The notes: generated from the sequence alone by a model not told the origin. A DNA stretch of 64,000 nt from an uncultured candidate division WPS-2 bacterium (GCA_937927945.1 CALEYW010000097.1:173637-237636), one strand, 5' to 3'. Shown: positions 34,788-43,756, counted from the stretch's first letter. Numbers and translations are program-made.

Positions 34788-35915
34788 CTAGGGGCCGCGG
34801 AACTCCGCGCGTACTGCTGCGTCGTGCGCGCCGAGGTCCGGGACCCGGCCGAGGTGCGAGGGGCTCGCGCCGGGCGGCGCGAGCAGCTCGACGGTACGGC
34901 CGCCGGTTTCCACTTCGACGTATCGGTTCTGAGGATGGACCGCGAGGTCTTCGACGTTCGAGAGGCGGCCGAACGCGATTTCGGCATCGCGCAGCCGCTG
35001 CGCGACGTCGTCGCGTGTGAGTCCGGCGAACGCCGCGCCGATCGCCGCGTCCAGCGCGGCACGATGGTCGACCCGAAGCCGCGTCGAGGTGAAGCGCGGA
35101 TCGTCGGTCAGCGTCGGAGCGCGCAGCACGACCTCGCAGAAGCGCCGCCATTCGCGTTCGTTTTGAATCGCGAGCAGGATGCTGCGTCCGTCGCCGCACG
35201 GATACGCGCCGTACGGTGCGATCGTCGGATGCTGCAGGCCCAGCCGCGCCGGTTCGTGTCCGCCGTACCGAAGCTGGAGATACGGCACGTTCATCCAATC
35301 CGCGATGCTGCCGTACAACGACACCTCGACCGCGCGCCCCACCCCGCTGCGCGAGCGCGCGTAGAGCGCGCGCAAAACTTCCCCGTACGCGCTCATGCCG
35401 CACGCGATGTCGCAGACGGAGACGCCGACGCGCCCCGGCGCCTCCGGCGTGCCGCTGAGGTAGGCAAGTCCCGCCTCGGCCTGCACCAGCAGATCGTACG
35501 CCTTCATGTCGCGATACGGTCCGCTGGCGCCGTAGCCGCTGATATCGCAGGTGATCAGGCGCGGATAGCGTTCGCGCAGCGTCGCGCTGCCGATCCCGGC
35601 GCGCTCAGTCGCACCGGGCGCGAGGTTTTGCACGAACACGTCGGCGGCGGCGAGCATGCGGTGCAGCATGGCGACGTCGTCCGCGTCTTTGAGGTCGAAG
35701 AGCACCGACTCTTTGCCGTGGTTGAGCCACACGAAGTACGCGCTCGCGCCGTGGACGTACGCGTCGTACCCACGCGCGAAATCGCCCTCGCGCCGTTCGA
35801 GTTTGATGACCCGCGCGCCGGCGTCCGCCATGCGGCACGTCGCGTACGGCGCGGCGACTGCCTGTTCGAGGCTGACGATCAGCACGCCGTCGAGATCGCG
35901 TTCGGGAGGCCGCAT
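34788..35915 (-). CDS. CaiB/BaiF family (class III) CoA-transferase
   Basis: A 375-residue family III CoA-transferase. Visible features are VIVSLEQAVAAPYATCRMAD, GARVIKLERREGDFARGYD, FVWLNHGKESVLFDLKDADD and QNLAPGATERAGIG, followed by YPRLITCDISGYGASGPYRD. The catalytic Asp is probably the one in MKAYDLLVQAEAGL. ATG 35915 overlaps the fumarase stop (TGATG), so the two are coupled. A paired class I fumarase and class III CoA-transferase recalls mesaconate-using clusters. Confidence 0.9.
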   Translation of the reverse strand: MRPPERDLDGVLIVSLEQAVAAPYATCRMADAGARVIKLERREGDFARGYDAYVHGASAYFVWLNHGKESVLFDLKDADDVAMLHRMLAAADVFVQNLAPGATERAGIGSATLRERYPRLITCDISGYGASGPYRDMKAYDLLVQAEAGLAYLSGTPEAPGRVGVSVCDIACGMSAYGEVLRALYARSRSGVGRAVEVSLYGSIADWMNVPYLQLRYGGHEPARLGLQHPTIAPYGAYPCGDGRSILLAIQNEREWRRFCEVVLRAPTLTDDPRFTSTRLRVDHRAALDAAIGAAFAGLTRDDVAQRLRDAEIAFGRLSNVEDLAVHPQNRYVEVETGGRTVELLAPPGASPSHLGRVPDLGAHDAAVRAEFRGP

Positions 35916-37561
35916 CAGATCAGCGAGATCGACGTGGCGTTCGGATCGTGCGCCGCCGCGGCGCGCGCGGCGACGTCCGCGTAGAAGTCGGCGCCCTTGT
36001 CGTCGACGACGACGAAGGCCGGGAAGTCGGCGACCTCGATCTTCCACACCGCTTCCATGCCGAGCTCCGGATAGTCGAGCACTTCGACGCTGCGGATCGC
36101 GTCGAGCGCGAGCCGCGCGGCGGCGCCGCCGATCGTGCCGAGATAGAAGCCGCCGTAGGTGCGGCACGCGGCGCGGAACGCCGGCGACCGATTGCCCTTG
36201 GCGAGCGTCACCAGGCCCGCGCCGTGCGACATCAGCAGGTCGGCGTAGGAGTCCATCCGCCCGGCGGTCGTCGGGCCGAACGAGCCGGACGGCATCCCGG
36301 CCGGCGTCTTCGCCGGTCCCGCGTAGTAGACGGCGTGCTGTTGCGCGTACGCCGGCAGCGGCTCGCCGCGCTCCAGCAGCTCGCGCCAGCGCGCGTGCAC
36401 GATGTCGCGCGCGACGATCATCGTCCCGTGCAGCGAGAGGCGCGTGCCGACCGGAGCGCGCGAGAGAGCGGCGCGAACCTCGCTCATCGGCTGGTCGAGG
36501 TCGAGCGCGACGGAGTCGCCGGCCAGCACGCTCTCGTCGACCTCGGGCAGGAAGCGCGCCGGGTCGGTTTCGAGCGCTTCCAGCCACACGCCGGCGGCGT
36601 CGATCTTCGCGAGCGCCTGACGATCGGCGCTGCACGAGACGCCGATGCCGACCGGCAGGCTCCCACCGTGCCGCGGCAACCGGATCACGCGCACGTCGTG
36701 GCAGAAATACTTGCCGCCGAACTGCGCGCCCAAGCCGAGCTCGCGCGTCAGCGTCAAAACGTCCTGCTCGAGCTCGACGTCGCGAAACGCGCGTCCGGTC
36801 GCATCGCCCGTGCGCGGCAGACCATCGAGCGCGCGGCACGTCGCAAGCTTGAGCGTCTTCATCGTGAGCTCGGCCGAGGTTCCCCCGATCACGATCGCGA
36901 GGTGATACGGCGGACATGCCGCCGTGCCGAGCGCCATCAACTTCTCGCGCAGGAAGCGGTTCAACGCGGCGGGATTCAACAGCGCTTTCGTTTCTTGAAA
37001 GAGAAACGATTTGTTCGCCGAGCCGCCGCCTTTGGCGATGAACAAGAAGCGGTAGGCATCGCCGGGTTCCGATTCGATCTCGATCTCGGCCGGCAGGTTG
37101 TCGCCCGTCGCCACCTCGTCGAACATGGTGAGCGGCGCCATCTGGCTGTAGCGCAGGTTCCCCGTCGCATACGCCTGCACGATGCCGCGGGTCAGGTACG
37201 GCGCGTCGTCGACGCCCGTCCAAACGCGATCGCCTTTGTAGCCGTGCACGATCGCGGTGCCCGTGTCCTGACACATCGGCAGCACGCGGCCGGCGGCGAT
37301 GTTCGCGTTCTGCAGCAGCTCCAGTGCGACGAAACGGTCGTTGCGGGACGCCTCGGGATCGTCGAGGATCGCGCGCACCTGAGCGAGGTGTGCGGGCCGC
37401 AGCAGGTGCGCGAGGTCGGCGAACGCCACGCTCGCGAGGCGCGTGAGCGTGTCGGGATCGACGGTGAGCAGCGATCCGCCGCGCCACCGCTCGCTCGAGG
37501 CGCCTTCGCCGATACGCCGGTATGCGGTCTCGTCCGGAGCGAGTTGGAAGAGCGCGCTCAC
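35915..37561 (-). CDS. Class I (iron-sulfur) fumarate hydratase, possibly mesaconase
   Basis: Oxygen-sensitive 4Fe-4S hydratase of 548 residues, the length of E. coli FumA/FumB, with alpha and beta domains fused. Cluster Cys candidates are in VLPMCQDTGTAIV, in AACPPYHLAIVIGG and in GVSCSADRQ. The beta domain has HGTMIVARDIVHARW and YAGPAKTPAGMPSGSFGPTT. Class I fumarases also hydrate mesaconate. The translationally coupled CoA-transferase makes a mesaconate/itaconate route possible here instead of, or beside, the citric acid cycle step. Hydratase identity is sure; substrate is not. Confidence 0.92.
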   Translation of the reverse strand: MSALFQLAPDETAYRRIGEGASSERWRGGSLLTVDPDTLTRLASVAFADLAHLLRPAHLAQVRAILDDPEASRNDRFVALELLQNANIAAGRVLPMCQDTGTAIVHGYKGDRVWTGVDDAPYLTRGIVQAYATGNLRYSQMAPLTMFDEVATGDNLPAEIEIESEPGDAYRFLFIAKGGGSANKSFLFQETKALLNPAALNRFLREKLMALGTAACPPYHLAIVIGGTSAELTMKTLKLATCRALDGLPRTGDATGRAFRDVELEQDVLTLTRELGLGAQFGGKYFCHDVRVIRLPRHGGSLPVGIGVSCSADRQALAKIDAAGVWLEALETDPARFLPEVDESVLAGDSVALDLDQPMSEVRAALSRAPVGTRLSLHGTMIVARDIVHARWRELLERGEPLPAYAQQHAVYYAGPAKTPAGMPSGSFGPTTAGRMDSYADLLMSHGAGLVTLAKGNRSPAFRAACRTYGGFYLGTIGGAAARLALDAIRSVEVLDYPELGMEAVWKIEVADFPAFVVVDDKGADFYADVAARAAAAHDPNATSISLI

Positions 37562-37565
37562 CGGT

Positions 37566-37982
37566 TCACTGGTAGAGGTGTCCGCAGGCGACCGTTTGCG
37601 CGCCGGCGTGGTTGTTGGAGAAGACGACGACGTTGTAGTTGCCGGAGAGCAGGCGGTCTTCGGTCAGGCTGACGCTGGAGCGTGAAAGACCGTTCCTGAG
37701 ATCGGCCAAGAAGTACGTCGGCCGCGGCTGGAGATCGTCGCACGACCGGCCGCGGTAGAGGCGCACTGATTCGCTTCGCCCGTCGCGGACGCCGTGCAGT
37801 GCGATTTGGATGCGCGTGCTCGGGTCGCGGCGGAAGAGCGTCACCGTTCCGACCTGACCCGAATTGTTGACCTGCTCGATGCCGCGCTCCGTGCCGGCTC
37901 CTGAATCGCCCGGGTACGACTGCGCCGCGGCGGCGGCGGTAGTGACCAGGGCGGCGACGACGGCGGCGAACGTGCGCTTCAT
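37566..37982 (-). CDS. Secreted protein of unknown function (138 aa)
   Basis: Signal peptide at 1-20 (MKRTFAAVVAALVTTAAAAA). The mature part is beta-rich, with GTVTLFRRDPSTRIQIALHG and YNVVVFSNNHAGAQTVACGHL and two Cys that could pair. The spacing recalls CHRD or Cu/Zn-SOD-like beta-sandwiches, but the metal-binding His residues are absent. It starts upstream of and 4 bp before the fumarase on the same strand. Function unknown. Confidence 0.6.
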   Translation of the reverse strand: MKRTFAAVVAALVTTAAAAAQSYPGDSGAGTERGIEQVNNSGQVGTVTLFRRDPSTRIQIALHGVRDGRSESVRLYRGRSCDDLQPRPTYFLADLRNGLSRSSVSLTEDRLLSGNYNVVVFSNNHAGAQTVACGHLYQ

Positions 37983-38062
37983 GCCGCGCTTCCTTCTCGG
38001 GGGGCAGGCGAGGTTCCGCGCTCGCCGGGGGTGCGGGTCGTCCCGCGCGCCAAGAAAGGAGC

Positions 38063-38721
38063 ATGGATCGACCGCAGTTCTTGCTCGACGTCCTCGCGGC
38101 TTCCGCCGCTGCCGCCGCACCCGCCGCCGCCGCCGGGCCGCCGGTTGCGACGCGCGAGGACCTCGTTACGGCCGGCCGATCCCGGCCGCTACTGGCTCGC
38201 GCGCAGCATGGCGCCCGCACTGGTGACCGCGGCCGACCTGCTGACCTACGATCTCGAGAGCACGCCGCTCGACGCGAACAGCGCGCCGGGTTATCTCGAA
38301 GGCTTCATCCACGGCGCGATCTACAAGGTGCGTCCTGACGTGCAGTCGGTCGTGCACGCGCACACGCCGGCGGTGATTCCGTTCGGCATCTCCAGCGTGC
38401 CGCTGCGCGCAGTCTTCCACATGGGCGCGTTCCTCGGAACCGGCGGCATCCCGGTCTTCGAAATTCGCGATGCGGGCGGTCCCGCGACGGATCTGCTGGT
38501 GAGCAGCAACGCGCTCGGCGACGCCCTCGCTCACACGCTCGGCGGCGCGAACGTCGCGCTGATGCGCGGGCACGGCATGGTCGCCGTCGCGGGTTCAATC
38601 CCCGAGGCGGTGTTTCGCGCGTATTATACGGCGCCAGACGCGCAGCTCGAAGGCGACGCAGACGCAGGCCGGTCTCGTCGCGCGCACGTGGGATCTGTGG
38701 AAACGCGCGGTGAGCCGTTAG
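38063..38721 (+). pseudogene. Class II aldolase/adducin family gene, broken
   Basis: Three frames are needed. Frame one (from ATG 38063) reads MDRPQFLLDVLAASAAAAAP and the family start GPPVATREDLVTA. At about 38175 the frame changes and the residues normally holding NRILA...GHVS are missing, then ADPGRYWLARSMAPALVTAA to AVFRAYYTAP. This part contains the zinc-binding HAHTP and GHGM. An extra G at 38652-38653 shifts the end, TQTQAGLVARTWDLWKRAVS, to a TAG at 38719-38721. The lost stretch of roughly 17 codons removes part of the active-site region, so this is likely a true pseudogene. It lies directly before the FAD dehydrogenase. Confidence 0.7.
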
Positions 38722-38728
38722 CCTGCCG

Positions 38729-40384
38729 GTGACCGAAGCCGACGTCATCGTCGTCGGCGCTGGCCTGGCGGGCCTCGTCGCCGCCGCGGAGCTCGCCGAC
38801 GCCGGGAAGCGCGTCATCGTCGTGGACCAGGAAGGCGAGCAGAGTCTGGGCGGTCAGGCCTTCTGGTCGTTCGGGGGCCTGTTCTTCGTCGACTCACCGG
38901 AACAGCGCCGCATGCGGATCCGCGACTCGTACGATCTCGCCCTGCAAGATTGGCTCGGGACCGCGGCGTTCGATCGGCCGGAAGACCTCTGGCCGCGCCG
39001 CTGGGCGGACGCATACGTCGCGTTCGCCGCCGGCGAGAAGCGGGCGTGGCTGCGCGCGCAGGGGATGCGCTTCTTCCCGGTCGTCGGGTGGGCCGAGCGC
39101 GGCGGCTACGGCGCGATCGGGCACGGCAACTCCGTCCCGCGCTTTCACGTGACGTGGGGAACGGGTCCCGGCGTTATCGAGCCGTTCGTACGCCGCGTGC
39201 GCGACGCCGCGGCGCGGGGGTTGGTAACGTTCGCGTTTCGCCATCGCGTCGACGCGCTGACCACGACCGCCGGCACGGTCGACGGCGCGAGCGGGACGGT
39301 GCTCAAGCCGACGAGCGTGGCGCGCGGCGAGACGAGCTCGCGCGTCGCGACGGGCGAGTTCACGCTGCGCGCGCAGGCCGTCATCGTCGCGTCGGGCGGG
39401 ATCGGCGGCAACCATGAGCTCGTGCGGCGCAATTGGCCGCAGCGCCTCGGCACGCCGCCGGCCTTCATGGTCGCCGGCGTCCCCGCGCACGTCGACGGCC
39501 GCCTCATCGGGATCGTGCGCGCGGCCGGCGCGAACCTGATCAACGCCGATCGGATGTGGCACTACGTCGAAGGACTGCGCAACTGGAATCCGATCTGGCC
39601 GAACCACGGGATCCGCATCTTGCCGGGGCCGTCGTCGCTCTGGTTCGACGCGCTCGGCCGGCGGCTGCCGGTCCCGCTCTTCCCGGGTTTCGATACGCTC
39701 GGGACGCTCGCGCATTTGATGCAGACCGGCTACGGCTACTCGTGGTTCGTTCTCTCGCAGAGCATCATCCGCAAAGAGTTCGCGCTCTCGGGATCCGAGC
39801 AGAACCCGGATTTGACCGGCCGCGATTGGCGGATGGTGCTCGGGCGCGCGTTCGGGCGCGGCGCGCCCGCACCGGTCGAAGCGTTCAAACGGCAGGGCGC
39901 CGATTTCGTCGTGCGCGACACGCTGCCGGAGCTCGTCGCGGGGATGAACGCGCTCAGCGGTGACGGTTTGCTCGACGCCGCGGCGCTCGAACGCGAGATC
40001 GTCGCGCGCGATCGCGAGATCGCCAATTCGTTCAGCAAGGACGCGCAGATCGTCGCGATCCGCGGCGCGCGCAACTACCTCGGCGACCGGTTGATTCGCA
40101 CCGCCAAGCCGCACCGCATTCTCGATCCGAAGCACGGCCCGCTGATCGCCGTGCGCCTCAACATCCTCACCCGCAAGACGCTGGGCGGCTTCGAGACCGA
40201 CCTGCAGAGCCGCGTGTTCGGGGCGAACGGTGCCATCGTCCCCGGCTTGTACGCGGCCGGCGAAGCGGCGGGGTTCGGCGGGGGCGGAATGCACGGGTAC
40301 CGCTCGCTCGAGGGGACGTTCCTCGGCGGCTGCCTCTTTTCGGGCCGCGCCGCCGGGCGCGCCGCAGCCGCTGCCGTGACCTGA
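38729..40384 (+). CDS. FAD-binding dehydrogenase (fumarate reductase/KstD-like flavoprotein)
   Basis: A 551-residue flavoprotein of the FAD-binding_2 family. The N-terminal dinucleotide fold is DVIVVGAGLAGLVAAAELAD followed by VVDQEG and GQAFWSFGGLF. A second nucleotide contact is AVIVASGGIGGNHELV, and the C-terminal FAD motif is LYAAGEAAGFGGGGMHGYRS. Relatives dehydrogenate 3-ketosteroids or reduce enoates; the substrate is unknown. GTG start at 38729, 7 bp after the broken aldolase gene, and an MFS gene follows 6 bp downstream. Confidence 0.88.
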   Translation: MTEADVIVVGAGLAGLVAAAELADAGKRVIVVDQEGEQSLGGQAFWSFGGLFFVDSPEQRRMRIRDSYDLALQDWLGTAAFDRPEDLWPRRWADAYVAFAAGEKRAWLRAQGMRFFPVVGWAERGGYGAIGHGNSVPRFHVTWGTGPGVIEPFVRRVRDAAARGLVTFAFRHRVDALTTTAGTVDGASGTVLKPTSVARGETSSRVATGEFTLRAQAVIVASGGIGGNHELVRRNWPQRLGTPPAFMVAGVPAHVDGRLIGIVRAAGANLINADRMWHYVEGLRNWNPIWPNHGIRILPGPSSLWFDALGRRLPVPLFPGFDTLGTLAHLMQTGYGYSWFVLSQSIIRKEFALSGSEQNPDLTGRDWRMVLGRAFGRGAPAPVEAFKRQGADFVVRDTLPELVAGMNALSGDGLLDAAALEREIVARDREIANSFSKDAQIVAIRGARNYLGDRLIRTAKPHRILDPKHGPLIAVRLNILTRKTLGGFETDLQSRVFGANGAIVPGLYAAGEAAGFGGGGMHGYRSLEGTFLGGCLFSGRAAGRAAAAAVT

Positions 40385-40390
40385 GAGCGC

Positions 40391-41557
40391 GTGCCGAACC
40401 GGACGATCTCGAACGCGACGGTCGCGCTGTTCGCCGTCGCCGGCGGCATCGCGGTCGCAAACGTCTACTATCTGCAGCCGCTCTTGCAACTGATCGTGCT
40501 CGACCTGCACGCGAGCGCCCACAGCGTCGGGCTGGTTTCCGTGATGATGCAGGCCGGCTACGCGGTCGGAATCCTCGCGTTCGTTCCGCTCGGCGACATC
40601 GTGCAGCCGCGCCCGCTCGTCGCCGGGATGTTCGCCGCCGTCGCGGTCATGCTCGCCGCCGCCGCCGGCGCGCCGAACGTCACGCTGCTCGCGCTTGCGG
40701 CGCTGGCGATCGGCGCCTGCACGACGTGCGCGCAAGTGCTGCTGCCGTACGCCGCCGACCTCGCCGTCCCGGCGCAGCGCGGCCGCATCCTCGGGACGAT
40801 CCAAACGGGGTTGATCGTCGGCACGCTGTGCGCGCGCGCCGGCGGCGGCTTGATCGGTGCGCGCTTCGGATGGCGCAGCGTGTTCTGGTGCGCCGCCGTC
40901 CTGAGCGCCGTGGCGTCCGTCGCGCTCTGGCGCACGATGCCGCTGCGTCCGCGCCGCGAGACCGTCTCGTACGGAACGCTGATCGCGAGCATCGTCGGCC
41001 TGATCGTGCGGCACGCACCGCTGCGTGCGTCGATGGGACTCGGGGCGCTCGCGTTCTCGGCGTTCGCGGCGATCTGGACCGTGCTCGCCTTCCATTTGCA
41101 CGAGCTCGGCTACGGCAGCGCCGTCGCCGGCGGAATCGGTGCGCTCTCGATCGTGAGCGCGTTCGCGGCCGGCCCGGCGGGCGCGCTCGCCGATCGTCGC
41201 GGCACGCTCTTCACCGGAACGATCGCGTGGCTGATCCTCTTCGCCGCCTGTGCGACGTTCGCGACGTTCGGCTGGACGCTCGCCGGTATCGTCGCGGGTG
41301 CGGTGATCTTTCCGCTCGGGATGTCGCTAACGCAGATCTCGAACCAGATCCGCATCTTCGCGCTCGACGACGCCGCGCGCGGCCGGCTCAACACGGCCTA
41401 CATGGTGACGAACTTCACCGGCGGCGCACTCGGGGCGTACGGCGCGACCGTGACCTGGCAGCACGCCGGCTGGAACGGAACGTGCGCGCTGCTGCTCGTG
41501 CTCGTCGCCGCGATGGCGCCGCTCTTGTGGTGGTATCGTTCGCGGCGGACAGAGTAG
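40391..41557 (+). CDS. MFS transporter
   Basis: A 388-residue major facilitator with 12 hydrophobic segments. ALFAVAGGIAVANVYYLQPL is the start found in the YnfM/AraJ-like and aromatic-compound efflux branch; GRILGTIQTGLIVGTLCARA lies in helices 4-5. It follows the FAD dehydrogenase by 6 bp and is probably cotranscribed, so it may move that pathway's substrate or product. Confidence 0.85.
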   Translation: MPNRTISNATVALFAVAGGIAVANVYYLQPLLQLIVLDLHASAHSVGLVSVMMQAGYAVGILAFVPLGDIVQPRPLVAGMFAAVAVMLAAAAGAPNVTLLALAALAIGACTTCAQVLLPYAADLAVPAQRGRILGTIQTGLIVGTLCARAGGGLIGARFGWRSVFWCAAVLSAVASVALWRTMPLRPRRETVSYGTLIASIVGLIVRHAPLRASMGLGALAFSAFAAIWTVLAFHLHELGYGSAVAGGIGALSIVSAFAAGPAGALADRRGTLFTGTIAWLILFAACATFATFGWTLAGIVAGAVIFPLGMSLTQISNQIRIFALDDAARGRLNTAYMVTNFTGGALGAYGATVTWQHAGWNGTCALLLVLVAAMAPLLWWYRSRRTE

Positions 41558-41683
41558 TAGCGCGCATAGGTGCGCCGCTCGCCCCGCTGTCTCAAATCAC
41601 GTCGGTTGTCATCTTCGGGTAAGGACATGATGGTCCGGCAGCGCCTCGAGGAGACGCTGCGCGAGCGGTGGTTTCTTCACCGT

Positions 41684-42124
41684 CTACTCCTCATCGTCGG
41701 GCGGTTGCGGGCCCTGCATCGTTTGGTGGATCAAGGCTTCCATCGCCGCCATTGCGTCCGGATCGCCGGCATTGAGTGCAGCGACCGCTGCGGCCTCATA
41801 GGGGTCCGTCGCCGAGCCCGCTTTGCGGAGCCCTAGGTGGTGCACGATAACAACGCGGTCGGTGACCTTCACGATCAACTCGGCGATCGAGCGGACTCGC
41901 CCGTACGTCACGCGGCGGTAGCCCTGCAGCTCACCGACGAGCGGTTTGCCGATCGCGGGATTGGTTGCGAACTCCCTCAGCTTGCGGCGGAGACCTTTTT
42001 GGACTTTGGTGGTGAGCTTCTCGAAGTCGGCCCGAGCGACGTCGGAGAAACCGAGGCGAACCGTCCCTGGTGCGGGGACGGCCTGCGGAGTCGACGCGTT
42101 CGGGCGGCGCTTCGGTGGCTTCAT
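41684..42124 (-). CDS. RelE/ParE-like toxin homologue, promoter side displaced by IS
   Basis: A 146-residue protein. Residues 20-100 fit the RelE fold: VRLGFSDVARADFEKLTTKV, then GKPLVGELQGYRRVTYGRVR and VVIVHHLGLRKAG, a typical RelE-like ending. A 40-residue Ala/Asp-rich extension follows that is not part of the family. The ATG is only 12 bp from the end of the IS630 element, so native promoter and any upstream antitoxin gene have been separated from it. No good ribosome site is left. It could be silent or driven by the element. Confidence 0.65.
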   Translation of the reverse strand: MKPPKRRPNASTPQAVPAPGTVRLGFSDVARADFEKLTTKVQKGLRRKLREFATNPAIGKPLVGELQGYRRVTYGRVRSIAELIVKVTDRVVIVHHLGLRKAGSATDPYEAAAVAALNAGDPDAMAAMEALIHQTMQGPQPPDDEE

Positions 42125-42133
42125 TGTCGACAG

Positions 42134-43219
42134 CTAGTGTCCTGACCCGTAAGTAGCCTGGCAGTTCTTGATCTTCCTCAGGATGGTGCGAGCCGACTTT
42201 GTCCATACGAATGGCCTTGCGTTCGAGTTATGCTCGCGTACGAAATCGGTGATGGCACGCTCCAGCTCGCGGACGCTGCGAAAGGTTCCACGACGGATGC
42301 GTTTGGTAGTGATGTCAGCGAAGAATCGTTCGACCGCGTTGAGCCAGGACGAACTCGTTGGCGTGAAGTGGACATGGAAGCGGGGACGGTCAGCAAACCA
42401 GGCCTTCACGAGCGGATGCTTATGCGTCGCATAGTTGTCCATGATGATGTGCACGTCGAGCTTCGCCGGCACGCTGTTCTCGATGCGGTCCAGGAACTGC
42501 AAGAACTCCGTGTGCCGATGTCGCGGCAAGCAGCTCTCGATCACGTTCCCGGTCAATGTGTTGAGCGCCGCGAACAGCGTCGTTGTTCCATTCCGTATGT
42601 AGTCGTGAGTTTGCGCGGCGGGCAAACCTGGACGCAGGGCAAGAACCGGAGCAGTTCGCTCCAAGGCCTGGACACCGCTTTTTTCATCGACGCTCAGCAC
42701 GATCGCGTTCGTGGGCGGGTCCATGTACAGTCCGACGACATCTCTGAGCTTTTCCGCAAAGTGCGGGTCGCGACTGAACTTGAACGTGCGGATCCGATGT
42801 GGCTTCAAGTCGTGCGCATGGAGAATCCGCTGCACAGTGCTCCGGCCAATGCGAAATTTCTTCGCAAGTGTCCGCGAGCTCCAGTGCGTCGCGTTCTTGG
42901 GCGGCGAGGCCATGACCGTTTGCGTCAACTTCTCGACGGTCTTTGCTGTGACAAGTTTCGGCCGGCCAGGGCGCGGGGCATCGGCCAGGACGCTTTCTAC
43001 GCCTCGTTCGATGAAGCGTGCTCGAATCTCCATGACGGCATTCCGGGAAATGCCAACTCGTTCGGCGATCTCCGTGTTCGCCAGCCCCTTCGCAGCGCCG
43101 AGAATAACCTTCGCGCGCAACACCGACCGCTGTGTCGCAGTCGCGCGCCTCGTCAACTCGACCAGAAACCGACGATCCTTCGGGCGAACAGCAAGGCGTA
43201 TCGCGGGACGATTCGGCAT
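42134..43219 (-). CDS. IS630-family transposase
   Basis: A 361-residue DDE transposase. An N-terminal pair of helix-turn-helix domains (NTEIAERVGISRNAVMEIRA and SSRTLAKKFRIGRSTVQRIL) precedes the catalytic domain with DDE residues in IVLSVDEKSG, HIIMDNYATHK and SSWLNAVERFF. The stop codon TAG is not in the element: its T and A are the TA target duplicate and the G is host sequence, so the frame is closed by the insertion site. The gene is full length. Confidence 0.93.
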   Translation of the reverse strand: MPNRPAIRLAVRPKDRRFLVELTRRATATQRSVLRAKVILGAAKGLANTEIAERVGISRNAVMEIRARFIERGVESVLADAPRPGRPKLVTAKTVEKLTQTVMASPPKNATHWSSRTLAKKFRIGRSTVQRILHAHDLKPHRIRTFKFSRDPHFAEKLRDVVGLYMDPPTNAIVLSVDEKSGVQALERTAPVLALRPGLPAAQTHDYIRNGTTTLFAALNTLTGNVIESCLPRHRHTEFLQFLDRIENSVPAKLDVHIIMDNYATHKHPLVKAWFADRPRFHVHFTPTSSSWLNAVERFFADITTKRIRRGTFRSVRELERAITDFVREHNSNARPFVWTKSARTILRKIKNCQATYGSGH

Positions 43220-43276
43220 ACCCTTACTGTAGCAAATACGCTGACGAAACGCCAGCGTATTAATGGGTCAGGACAC
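42137..43276. mobile_element. IS630-family insertion sequence, 1140 bp
   Basis: Ends are the perfect 12-bp inverted repeats GTGTCCTGACCC (42137-42148) and GGGTCAGGACAC (43265-43276), flanked on both sides by TA (42135-42136 and 43277-43278), the dinucleotide duplication typical of IS630/Tc1-mariner elements. It carries one transposase gene on the minus strand. The element looks intact and recent, with no mismatch in the terminal 12 bp. Confidence 0.92.
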
Positions 43277-43296
43277 TAGTATAGCAGGCGGAAGCT

Positions 43297-43329
43297 GGCC
43301 TGTACAGGGAATTGTACAAAATTCCGGCC
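43297..43329. promoter_or_regulatory. Interrupted palindrome upstream of the Phd-like antitoxin gene
   Basis: Nested symmetry: GGCC ... GGCC at the edges, GGAATT/AATTCC inside and two TGTACA hexamers at 43301-43306 and 43313-43318. It lies 148 bp before the antitoxin start in AT-richer sequence. Antitoxins often bind such palindromes, but it could also be a remnant of an older mobile element. Confidence 0.35.
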
Positions 43330-43476
43330 TGAATAGGTAGCAGAAGTATGGACATAATTAGGTACGGCATGATAGCCTGGGGACATAACCGGCGCGTCCC
43401 TGCGGGGCGAACCGGACTTTGACCTATGCTGCGTGACGCAGCTCGGTCTCAGGGGCGTGATGCCCAAGGGAGCAAT

Positions 43477-43755
43477 ATGACTCGGACTATGGCGGCGGCG
43501 GAAGCGCGCGGCAAGTTTCCTAGCGTCCTCGACGACGCTGAAAAGGGACTGACCACGGTGATCCTGCGCCATTCGCGGCCCAGCGCTGCGGTCGTCCCGG
43601 CGTCTGAGTTGTCGGCCTTCCACCTCTTCCGCCGCATCATGCGCGAGGTGGGCGAGACGCTCGAGGTCTCCCGTGACCCCAAGATCATCGCCGCCGTGAA
43701 GCGCTCGCAAGAGCAGGTCAACCGCGGCGAGATCTACTGGGACGACGAAGAGTAG
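43477..43755 (+). CDS. Phd/YefM-like antitoxin, orphan
   Basis: A 92-residue protein whose start, MTRTMAAAEARGKFPSVLDD, matches Phd/YefM antitoxins (sheet-helix DNA-binding part), followed by TTVILRHSRPSAAVVPASEL and an acidic tail ending IYWDDEE. ATG 43477 is chosen because AAGGGAG lies 5 nt upstream; an earlier in-frame start at 43426 has none. No toxin follows: the next bases encode an HNH remnant. The RelE-like gene on the other strand across the IS may once have been its partner. Confidence 0.7.
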   Translation: MTRTMAAAEARGKFPSVLDDAEKGLTTVILRHSRPSAAVVPASELSAFHLFRRIMREVGETLEVSRDPKIIAAVKRSQEQVNRGEIYWDDEE

Positions 43756-43756
43756 G

